A DNA stretch of 64,000 bases, taken from contig NZ_JADIKJ010000002.1 of NCBI RefSeq assembly GCF_044904675.1, forward strand, positions 1 to 64,000, read 5' to 3'. The translations under genes and the position numbers were made by a program. The notes below the pieces were generated by a model. That model had not been told where the DNA came from and did not search any database. It saw nothing but the letters and a program-made list of their open reading frames with translations. The stretch comes from Dyella_B jejuensis. Its GTDB lineage: Bacteria; Pseudomonadota; Gammaproteobacteria; Xanthomonadales; Rhodanobacteraceae. Positions 45,593 through 52,833 of this stretch are shown here, piece after piece. Position 1 is the first letter of the stretch; each line of letters begins with the position of its first letter.

Positions 45593-46032
45593 GCCTGGTC
45601 CCGAAATTGTTCTGCTTGCTGGCGTGCCGCCTGGTCGACGCGCTCGTTTTCAGCGTGCCCGGCGTGGCCGCGCACCCACTTCCAGCGTACTTGATGGCGT
45701 GCTACCACGGCGGCCAGGCGCTGCCATAGATCCTGGTTCTTCACCGGCTTTTTGTCCGCGGTGCGCCAGCCGTTAATGATCCAGCGCGGCACCCATTCTT
45801 CCATGCCTTGCATGACATAGCGCGAATCGGTGGTCACTGTCACTTGGCATGGATGCTTGAGTGCCTCCAAGGCGTGGATCGCGGCAAGCAATTCCATCCG
45901 GTTATTGGTGGTTTGCGCTTCGCCGCCGCTCAGCATGCGCTCGCTTCCTTTTGCCCTCAACAGGGCTGCCCATCCGCCCGGTCCGGGGTTGCCGAGGCAC
46001 GCGCCATCGGTAAACGCTTCCACATCCGTCAC
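45589..46032 (-). CDS. rnhA: Ribonuclease HI
   Basis: A 147-residue RNA/DNA hybrid-specific nuclease. Catalytic acids are in AFTDGACLGNPGPGG, NNRMELLA, TTDSRYV and VDQAAR; the active-site histidine is in GHAGHAENE. There is no ATG at the N-terminus: GTG 46032, eight bases after GGAG, gives the family's normal length, whereas the open frame further upstream runs into the methyltransferase gene. Confidence 0.94.
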   Translation of the reverse strand: MTDVEAFTDGACLGNPGPGGWAALLRAKGSERMLSGGEAQTTNNRMELLAAIHALEALKHPCQVTVTTDSRYVMQGMEEWVPRWIINGWRTADKKPVKNQDLWQRLAAVVARHQVRWKWVRGHAGHAENERVDQAARQQAEQFRDQA

Positions 46033-46063
46033 TTGTTCCGCTCCACTTCTTATTTTTAGATAG

Positions 46064-46741
46064 TCAGCTGACCGAGCTGCGACGTGCACCCGACGCAAGG
46101 CCGGCGCCCACGGGAGCAGTGACCGGCCTTGGGCGCAACCGTGTGGGCACACTCGCCGGGCCTTTTTTGCGCGCGATCAATACATAGCCGCCCCCCAGCC
46201 AACCGGTTGCCCTGCCAAGCTCAAAGGAAGGCAACGGCAGCATCCGGCCGACATGCTGCACGCGCTCTACTTGCACATCCGCCCGCCGCAGGCGCGCCGC
46301 CAATCGGAGGGGAGAACTGGCCTGCGAGGCACTTCCCCGCGTCTGCCACAGCCACCATGGAGTCCATCCGCTCAGCGGATTTACGCCGGTGAGCACCAGC
46401 AAACCGCCCGGCGCGAGGATACGAACAATCTCGTCCAGCGACAGCGGCGCGGGTTCCAGGGCATGGCGCAGCAGGATCAGATCGAAAGCACGATCGACGA
46501 AGGGTAACGGTTCGGCGACGCTGGCGCGCACGTCGCCCTGAAGCCGGTCTCCAGCGATGCGCAATGTCACCCACTGACCAAGGTAGGGTGGGTCAGGCGG
46601 TGCGTCGTGCGCCGCGGCCGATAGCAGCAAAGCCCGCGTACCCGGGCAACGGCGCACATCGGGCATGAATGCCACGGTCTCATCGGCCAGCAGGTGACGC
46701 ATGGGCGTACTTGCGTAGATATCTTGGGCGCGCTGTGGCAT
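46064..46741 (-). CDS. SAM-dependent methyltransferase (YafS-like)
   Basis: A 225-residue class I methyltransferase; the core is PLPFVDRAFDLILLRHALEP followed by LDEIVRILAPGGLLVLTGVNP. The glycine-rich SAM motif is degenerate. The last 30 residues are a basic, disordered tail. It is the positional equivalent of E. coli yafS between gloB and rnhA. Substrate unknown. Divergent from gloB. Confidence 0.85.
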   Translation of the reverse strand: MPQRAQDIYASTPMRHLLADETVAFMPDVRRCPGTRALLLSAAAHDAPPDPPYLGQWVTLRIAGDRLQGDVRASVAEPLPFVDRAFDLILLRHALEPAPLSLDEIVRILAPGGLLVLTGVNPLSGWTPWWLWQTRGSASQASSPLRLAARLRRADVQVERVQHVGRMLPLPSFELGRATGWLGGGYVLIARKKGPASVPTRLRPRPVTAPVGAGLASGARRSSVS

Positions 46742-46943
46742 GTACGAAGGCCTGTCGCGGACGTATGGAACAGAGTTTAACGGCTGGCCTCACAAAGACG
46801 AACCAGCACGCAATCGCATTCGAACGATATTTCGATTAACGCATATCTAACGATCAGCCGGCGTCTGGGCCTTATATTCGGCGATCTCGCGCACCCACGG
46901 ACGGCTGCGTCAGTCGATACGAGTTAACAGAGCGGAGTTCGCC

Positions 46944-47708
46944 TTGCACGTCGTACCGTTACCGGCGCTTGCCGACAACTACATTTGGCTGCTGCACGAT
47001 GCATGCGGCCAGGCCATCGTGATCGATCCGGGCGAAGCCCACCCGGTGGAAAACGCCCTGGCGGAACGCAGGCTGCGACTGCGCGCGGTCCTGCTGACAC
47101 ATCACCACGCCGATCATATCGGTGGTGCTGGTTATTTGCGCGACAAGTACAAAGTACCGGTCTACGCGCCCGATGATGATCGCATCACCGTCGCCACGCA
47201 TCACGTCAAGGATGGTCAGGTATTGACTTTGCGGGAGCCCTCGGCGCGCTTTGACATCATGGCCGTGCCAGGCCACACCTCGAGCCATATCGTCTACGCG
47301 GGCGAAGGCGTGCTGCTCTGCGGCGATACGCTGTTCAGCCTCGGCTGTGGCCGCCTGTTCGAAGGCACCGCCGGACAAATGCTGGCTTCGCTGCAACGCC
47401 TTGCTTCGTTACCCGGCGCTACCTTGGTGTGCTGTGGCCACGAGTACACCGCCGCCAATGGCCGTTTTGCGCAAACCGTAGAGCCCGATAACCAGGCGCT
47501 CAGGCAACGACTGGAGGAAGTGGCAACGTTGCGCGCCCAGAACCGGCCAAGCGTACCGGTAACGCTATCGAGCGAGCTCGCCTGCAATCCGTTCTTGCGC
47601 GTAGATAGCGAGTGCGTCATGCAGTGGTGCGGACGGCATGGCGCAGCCCATGACCCGGTCGCCCGTTTTGCTGCGTTGCGCTCGGCCAAAGATGCGTTCC
47701 GGGCATGA
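46944..47708 (+). CDS. gloB: Hydroxyacylglutathione hydrolase (glyoxalase II)
   Basis: A 254-residue metallo-beta-lactamase-fold enzyme hydrolysing S-lactoylglutathione to lactate and glutathione. Metal ligands: THHHADHIGG, VPGHTSSHI, CGDTLFSLGCGRLFEG, and CGHEYTAAN. The start is TTG, seven bases after GCGGAG; it gives the common start of this family. It overlaps mltD by four bases. Confidence 0.96.
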   Translation: MHVVPLPALADNYIWLLHDACGQAIVIDPGEAHPVENALAERRLRLRAVLLTHHHADHIGGAGYLRDKYKVPVYAPDDDRITVATHHVKDGQVLTLREPSARFDIMAVPGHTSSHIVYAGEGVLLCGDTLFSLGCGRLFEGTAGQMLASLQRLASLPGATLVCCGHEYTAANGRFAQTVEPDNQALRQRLEEVATLRAQNRPSVPVTLSSELACNPFLRVDSECVMQWCGRHGAAHDPVARFAALRSAKDAFRA

Positions 47709-48952
47709 AGGTTTCCTCGCAACGATGGCTCCCTGTTGTGCTTGCGTCGCTGTTGGCGGCCTGCGCAACCCCGCCTGCCACGCAACCGATGCGCACGCCG
47801 GCGAAGATCGTCCCCGTAACGCCGCCGCCATCCGTCGCACCTTCTCAACCACAACCACCTTTTGCACCACCGCCTGTTGCGTCGCCGACCGCCGCGGCTA
47901 CTCCCACCGACGTCTGGGATAAATTGCGCAACAGCTTTGCCATGGCCGACTGCGATGCGGATCCGCAGATCACGATATGGGCGCATCGCTATACGCAAAA
48001 CCCGCAGCACTTTGAAGCGCAGATGGACGCCGCGCTGTCTCAGTTGGTGTACGTGCAACAGGTTGCCGAGAAGTACCAAGTAGCAGGCGAATTCGTGCTG
48101 CTGCCATGGGTCGAGAGCCAGTATCGGCCTGTAGCAGGCCATCGCAATCTTCCGGCAGGTATGTGGCAGCTCGTGCAAGGCACTGCGCGGGTGATGGGCC
48201 TGCATGTGGATCACCGATACGACGGTCGACTGGATACTTCTGCCGCCACCGATGGCGTTATGCATATGCTGCACGACTACTATGGGCAGCTACACGACTG
48301 GCGGCTGGTCGACTACGCATTCAATCGTGGCGAATCCGCCGTGCGGAAATTGGTTCAGAAACACGGCTTACCACCAGAAGAGCCGGCCATTCCGAACCTG
48401 CCGGTACCGCGCGTGACGCGCGAACACTTGACCAAGCTGCTTGCCATTTCATGCGTGGTGCGCGATCCATCCCGCTTCAATGTGAAGTTACCGACCCTGC
48501 CCGCCGACCAGCATCTGGAAACGGTCCAGATCAAGCATGACATGAGCTTGTCCAATGCCGCCAACCATGCAGGCATGCAAACAGATGCGTTGAAACGCTT
48601 CAATCCCGCGCTCAACAGCGACCTGCTTGAGGCCAACACGCTTGGACATCTCCTGCTGCCTCACCGCAATGCCCAACAGTTTCGCGATGCGATGCAATCG
48701 GCGAACGAACAGAGCATGACTGCCAGTGTGTCTCCCACAGATGTGTCCTCTGCATCGTCCGTGGCAAGCTTTGACAGTGCGAAAGCACATCCGATTCGAA
48801 CGCATACTGTGCAGCCAGGCGAAAGCCTTTGGCAGATTGCGCACCGCTACTCCATCAGCGTCAACAAGCTCGAACGCTTGAATAACCTGCACGGCAAGGC
48901 ACTCAAGCCGGGTCAGGTGCTGAAATTGGATGAACCGGACAATCATCACTGA
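47705..48952 (+). CDS. mltD: Membrane-bound lytic murein transglycosylase D, LysM protein
   Basis: A 415-residue lipoprotein (lipobox LAAC, cysteine at 20) with a Pro/Ala-rich linker, an SLT-type catalytic domain (about 90-225; catalytic glutamate in LPWVESQYRP, GMWQLVQGTARVMGL, VDYAFNRGE) and a C-terminal LysM (VQPGESLWQIAHRYSISVNKL from about 367). A second, weaker LysM-like region lies near 270-315. It cleaves peptidoglycan glycan strands. The ATG overlaps the gloB stop, as ATGA. The mltD-gloB pairing is conserved with E. coli. Confidence 0.92.
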   Translation: MKVSSQRWLPVVLASLLAACATPPATQPMRTPAKIVPVTPPPSVAPSQPQPPFAPPPVASPTAAATPTDVWDKLRNSFAMADCDADPQITIWAHRYTQNPQHFEAQMDAALSQLVYVQQVAEKYQVAGEFVLLPWVESQYRPVAGHRNLPAGMWQLVQGTARVMGLHVDHRYDGRLDTSAATDGVMHMLHDYYGQLHDWRLVDYAFNRGESAVRKLVQKHGLPPEEPAIPNLPVPRVTREHLTKLLAISCVVRDPSRFNVKLPTLPADQHLETVQIKHDMSLSNAANHAGMQTDALKRFNPALNSDLLEANTLGHLLLPHRNAQQFRDAMQSANEQSMTASVSPTDVSSASSVASFDSAKAHPIRTHTVQPGESLWQIAHRYSISVNKLERLNNLHGKALKPGQVLKLDEPDNHH

Positions 48953-49060
48953 AAGCCAGGCGGCCCCGGTCCACTGGAGCCTGTCGCCACCTTGTACGTC
49001 CGCCTGCCAAACGCCAAGAGCTATGCCACCCGGCAGACAGGCAAATCTTCTGGAGGACGC

Positions 49061-49845
49061 ACGGGATTTCTGCACGGCAAACGCGCCCTAATCACCGGCA
49101 TCGCCAACCAGCGCTCGATTGCGTGGGGGATCGCCAATGCCATGCATCGCGAAGGCGCGCAATTGGCTTTTGCTTATCCGAACGAACGCATGAAAGACCG
49201 CGTGGATGAAGCGGCCAATACGTTCGGCTCCAATATCGTGCTTCCGTGCGACGTGGCGGAGGAGCCGCAGATCGAAGGGCTTTTCAACTCACTCGGCAAA
49301 TATTGGGATGGCTTTGACATTCTCGTGCATTCGATTGGCTTTGCGCCGCGCGAAACCATCGAGGACCCGTTCCTGGATCATTTGACACGTGAGAGTTTTG
49401 CAGCGGCACACGATATTTCCAGCTACAGCCTCGCCGCCCTGGCCAAGGCGGCGCGACCGATGATGTCCGGACGCAACGGCGCCATCCTCACCCTTGCGTA
49501 CCTGGGCGCCGAACGCGCGCACTGAGCCATTACAACGTCATGGGGCCGGCCAAAGCCAGCCTGGAAGCAAACGTGCGCCATCTGGCGTTCAATCTCGGAC
49601 CGGAAACGACGCGCGTGAATGCCGTCTCAGCCGGTCCCATCAAGACCCTCGCGGCAGCCGGTATCGCCAATTTCCGCAAGATGCTGGAGCACGTGGAAGA
49701 GCACGCACCGTTGCGTCGCAGTGTAACGATCGACGAGGTGGGCAACGTCGGCGCGTTTTTATGTTCTGACCTGGCATCGGGCATCACTGGCGAGGTCATC
49801 TATGTGGACGCCGGTTACAACATCCTCGGCATGACCGGCGTCTAA
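49061..49845 (+). pseudogene. fabI: Enoyl-ACP reductase FabI, start lost and frameshifted
   Basis: Full-length FabI similarity (about 260 residues) begins GFLHGKRALITGIANQRSIAWG and ends at 49845, but is split. (1) The start codon is ACG at 49061 behind an intact GGAGG; the only upstream in-frame initiator is a TTG at 48992 lacking a binding site. (2) Within GAACGCGCGCACTG (49511-49524) one extra CG unit shifts the frame, producing a TGA at 49523; removing two bases restores ERALSHYNVMG. Catalytic tyrosine and lysine survive in YNVMGPAK, where proline replaces the usual leucine. FabI completes fatty-acid elongation, so another reductase (FabV likely) must serve. Confidence 0.85.
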
Positions 49846-49866
49846 GTCGTTTGCGAAAAAAATAAA

Positions 49867-49893
49867 AAAGGGCGACTGCAGCAGCCGCCCTTT
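49867..49893. terminator. Terminator between fabI remnant and ppiD
   Basis: AAAGGGCG/CGCCCTTT stem with an 11-base loop; on the minus strand it runs into TTTTTTATTTTTTTTC, a strong terminator for ppiD. Confidence 0.85.
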
Positions 49894-49926
49894 GAACATG
49901 GCTCACCGTGGCGAATGGGCACGAGG

Positions 49927-51831
49927 CTACATGCGATCCTTGGCGATCTCGATCTTGGTATTCGACTTCAGCATGTCGACAAAGCCCTGGGTTTCCACAC
50001 CGCCGTAAGCCTGCATCATCTGGCGATAAAGCTGCTGGCGATCATCCGCCGTGAACTTGGACAGATCGCCACCTTCCACCTTATCGACCGCCAGCACGGC
50101 ATAGGTACCGTGATCCAGCGAGACATCGGCATACTGCGGCTTGCCATCCGCCGGATGTGGCGTCACAAAAGCCTGCGTCAATATCGCCTGCGGTACACCC
50201 TGCTGCACGCGCTGCGCCTGGCCAAGCGTTAGCAGGTCGGCATGTTCGGCCTTCGCGAGCGTAGTCATGTCCTCGCCCTTGCCCAGGCGCTGCACGAGCA
50301 CATCCGCCTTTTGGCGTGCGGTATCGGCTATACGCTGATCGAGGATCTTCTGCACGATCGCGTCACGCACATCGGCAACCGCACGCGGCGACGCCGGCAC
50401 GTGCTTGTCGAGGCGTACCACGACCGAATCGGTTTTGCTCAGGTTGATCAAGCTTGAATTATTGCCTGAGGCGAGTACATCGTTGGAGAACGCCGCCGCA
50501 AGCACCTTCTGGTTCGAAGCAATGCCTGGGCCGCCTGCACGACTGAACAGCGGCGTTTCCTTGACCTGCAGTTGCAGTGCCTGTGCGGCCGGTTCCAACG
50601 AGCCGGGATTCTGCGAAGTAAGATCGGTCATCTTGCCCGCGGCGTCGTTGTAGACACGATCGTGATCGGCTGCCACGGCCTCCTTCAACAACTGATCGCG
50701 GACCTGTTCGAAGGACTTGGTCTGCCCACTGCGGACATCGCGCAAGTAAATGATATGGTAGCCCTCGTCGGACAACACGGGCTTGGATATCTGACCTTTC
50801 TGCAAGGCGAACATGGCCGCGTCGAATGCCGGATTGGTCACACCCTTCTGCAACCAGCCAAGGTCGCCACCTTGCAGCTTGGAGCCCAGGTCGTCTGAAT
50901 CCTGCTGGGCCAGCTTGGCGAAGTTGGCGGGCGTTGTCTGCGCGGCGATCTTGTCAGCCTTTTCCAGCGCCGCTTTTTGCTGAGCCGGCGTTGCGTTCTT
51001 CGGAACGTTGATCAGGATGTGCGAAACCTCGCGCTCTTCCGGCATGCCGAAACGGGACATTTCGTCCTGGTAGCGCTTCTTCAGCTCTTCGTCGGTGGGC
51101 TGCGCTTCCGGCTTGAGATCGGCCGCATTCACTTCGATGTATTTCAGCGACACTTGTTCCGGATTCATGAAATCCGCCTGGTGCGCCTTGTAGTAATCCT
51201 GCACTTGCGCATCCGTCACCTGGCTATCGGCCGGAGCCGGGCGCGGCAGGATGAAATAGCGGACGTCCCGCCGCTGCAATTTGATTTCCAGATAGCGATC
51301 CACATCCGCGTTGGTGATGATGGTGCTGCCGCTGATTGCGTCTGGCAGCAAGCTGCTCTGCAGCGATGTACGCACACTGTCCTGGTACATATCCGGCGTC
51401 ATCCCGGCACCGGCCAGCTGCGCGCGGTACATGTCCGCGTTGAATTTGCCGTCGACCTGGAATGCGGGCATGGCGGCGATGGTATCGCGCAGCGCCTGGT
51501 CGGATACCCGCATGCCCAGATCATCGTTGGCCTGCAACAAAAGCTGCTGTCCAACCAGCTCATCGAGCATCTGCTGCTTGAATTCGGGCTTGTCGAACAG
51601 TGTCGGATCGAACTGATCACCCATCTGCGCACGCTGCTGCTGCCGGATGCGGTTCATCGCATCCTGGTATTGCTGCTGGCTGATTTCGCGCTTGCCGACC
51701 TTGGCGACGAAAGTTTCCACCTGCGAACTGAAGTAACCCTCTATGCCGAAGAACGACATGGCAAATACGGCGATGCCCAGCACGACGATGGCCGGCCATC
51801 CGTGCATTTTGTCTCGTAGCGACTGCAGCAT
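49927..51831 (-). CDS. ppiD: Periplasmic folding factor PpiD (SurA N-domain, parvulin)
   Basis: A 634-residue inner-membrane-anchored chaperone. One N-terminal transmembrane segment (about residues 13-32, AIVVLGIAVFAMSFFGIEGYF), a SurA_N-like helical domain (about 35-200) and a parvulin domain (about 265-360; SHILINVP, GGDLGWLQKG, VLSDEGYHIIYL), then a long C-terminal helical region. It assists newly translocated proteins. ATG 51831 after GGAAGA is preferred to upstream starts. It is downstream of the hupB/tRNA block. Confidence 0.94.
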   Translation of the reverse strand: MLQSLRDKMHGWPAIVVLGIAVFAMSFFGIEGYFSSQVETFVAKVGKREISQQQYQDAMNRIRQQQRAQMGDQFDPTLFDKPEFKQQMLDELVGQQLLLQANDDLGMRVSDQALRDTIAAMPAFQVDGKFNADMYRAQLAGAGMTPDMYQDSVRTSLQSSLLPDAISGSTIITNADVDRYLEIKLQRRDVRYFILPRPAPADSQVTDAQVQDYYKAHQADFMNPEQVSLKYIEVNAADLKPEAQPTDEELKKRYQDEMSRFGMPEEREVSHILINVPKNATPAQQKAALEKADKIAAQTTPANFAKLAQQDSDDLGSKLQGGDLGWLQKGVTNPAFDAAMFALQKGQISKPVLSDEGYHIIYLRDVRSGQTKSFEQVRDQLLKEAVAADHDRVYNDAAGKMTDLTSQNPGSLEPAAQALQLQVKETPLFSRAGGPGIASNQKVLAAAFSNDVLASGNNSSLINLSKTDSVVVRLDKHVPASPRAVADVRDAIVQKILDQRIADTARQKADVLVQRLGKGEDMTTLAKAEHADLLTLGQAQRVQQGVPQAILTQAFVTPHPADGKPQYADVSLDHGTYAVLAVDKVEGGDLSKFTADDRQQLYRQMMQAYGGVETQGFVDMLKSNTKIEIAKDRM

Positions 51832-52018
51832 GCGATCTTCCCGCGATGTTGTGGACGCGCTATCGCGCGTGGTCTGTACGGCGTAATCCCGACAGGCAAG
51901 AACCACCCTGCCCCGAACCAGGTACTGTAGGCGCCCGGTTCATACATGACGAGCTCGGGCATTCCCGGGCCCGGCCATCGAAAAGTATTGGAAGCAACTT
52001 TCCGATATCCAGCTAAAC

Positions 52019-52045
52019 AACAAGGGCGCCACGGGGGCGCCCTTG
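52019..52045 (-). terminator. Terminator after hupB-tRNA-Val-tRNA-Asp
   Basis: CAAGGGCGCC/GGCGCCCTTG perfect 10-bp stem with ACGGG loop; the minus strand continues TTGTTGTTTAG. Confidence 0.75.
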
Positions 52046-52052
52046 CATACCG

Positions 52053-52129
52053 TGGCGGAGCGGACGGGACTCGAACCCGCGACCTCCGGCGTGACAGGCC
52101 AGCATTCTAACCGACTGAACTACCGCTCC
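52053..52129 (-). tRNA. tRNA-Asp (anticodon GTC), copy 2
   Basis: A 77-base cloverleaf, identical to the plus-strand copy at 36420-36496; encoded CCA. Confidence 0.97.
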
Positions 52130-52135
52130 ACATTC

Positions 52136-52210
52136 TGGTGGGCGCTGTAGGGATCGAACCTACGACCCTCGCCTTGTAAGGGCGACGCTCTACCGCTGAG
52201 CTAAGCGCCC
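52136..52210 (-). tRNA. tRNA-Val (anticodon TAC)
   Basis: A 75-base cloverleaf, GGGCGCT acceptor, anticodon TAC, encoded CCA; six bases upstream of tRNA-Asp and 18 bases after the hupB stop. Confidence 0.97.
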
Positions 52211-52228
52211 GCGAGCCTTGCGGGCCGC

Positions 52229-52501
52229 TTAGTTTAAGGCGTCCTTGAGCGTCTTGCCAGCCTTGAACGCCGGAACCTTGGATGCGGCGATCTTGATTTC
52301 TTCGTTGGTGCGCGGATTGCGGCCGGTACGAGCGGCACGGCTGCGCACAGTGAAGGTACCAAAGCCGACGACCGATACATCATCGCCATTTTTCAGTGCC
52401 TTCTGCACGGTCTCGAAGAAAGCCTCGAGAGCGCGGCCTGCGTCGGCCTTGGTCAGTTCGGCGTGTTCGGCGACGGCATTGATCAGATCGGTTTTATTCA
52501 T
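52229..52501 (-). CDS. hupB: DNA-binding protein HU, beta-type
   Basis: A 90-residue nucleoid protein with the family N-terminus MNKTDLINAVAEHAELTKADAG, the DNA-contact arm GFGTFTVRSRAARTGRNPRTNEEI and the C-terminal helix. It follows lon on the same strand with its own promoter-like sequence; tRNA-Val and tRNA-Asp follow directly. Confidence 0.96.
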   Translation of the reverse strand: MNKTDLINAVAEHAELTKADAGRALEAFFETVQKALKNGDDVSVVGFGTFTVRSRAARTGRNPRTNEEIKIAASKVPAFKAGKTLKDALN

Positions 52502-52644
52502 TGAGTTACTCCCTTAAACAGGTATTCGGCCCGCGGATAGGTTGGGACGGGACAACGCGGGAAAGGATCGTTGATTCATGGGGGCGTTGCCACGCAATCC
52601 CGCATCGCTGTGCATCTGCTGAAGCCCCAGGATGGCGGTGAGCC

Positions 52645-52673
52645 TTTATACCAGCGCCCTCCGGGGTCCGCAA
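52645..52673 (-). promoter_or_regulatory. Candidate hupB promoter
   Basis: On the minus strand TTGCGG (52673-52668), 17 bases, TATAAA (52650-52645), about 144 bases before hupB. The -10 is good, the -35 weak. Confidence 0.4.
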
Positions 52674-52720
52674 TACAAGTGTTACCAACGCTTTGCGGGG
52701 ATTCATCGGCAAAAGTCGCG

Positions 52721-52770
52721 CATGCCAAATGCCATACGGCCGTTGCCTGACAATCGTATGGCATGGCATG
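52721..52770. repeat. Long imperfect inverted repeat
   Basis: Left arm 52721-52738 and right arm 52755-52770 (CGTATGGCATGGCATG) pair over 16 bp with a 2-base AA bulge on the left arm and a 16-base loop. Possible transcript-end hairpin of lon or an operator upstream of hupB. Confidence 0.55.
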
Positions 52771-52777
52771 AAACAGA

Positions 52778-52796
52778 CGACACGTAAAACGTGTCG
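52778..52796 (-). terminator. Hairpin after lon
   Basis: Perfect 8-bp stem CGACACGT/ACGTGTCG with AAA loop, 38 bases beyond the lon stop; minus strand continues TCTGTTTC. Moderate intrinsic terminator. Confidence 0.55.
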
Positions 52797-52833
52797 CCTA
52801 TCGCAAATCCCAGAAAAGGAAGCAGTTGCTCGC

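Larger units (their letters stand above)
52502..52833. other. 332-bp lon-hupB intergenic region
   Basis: No gene. It contains two inverted repeats close to the lon stop (52778-52796 and 52721-52770) and a promoter-like pair for hupB on the minus strand. Nothing else recognised. Confidence 0.6.
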
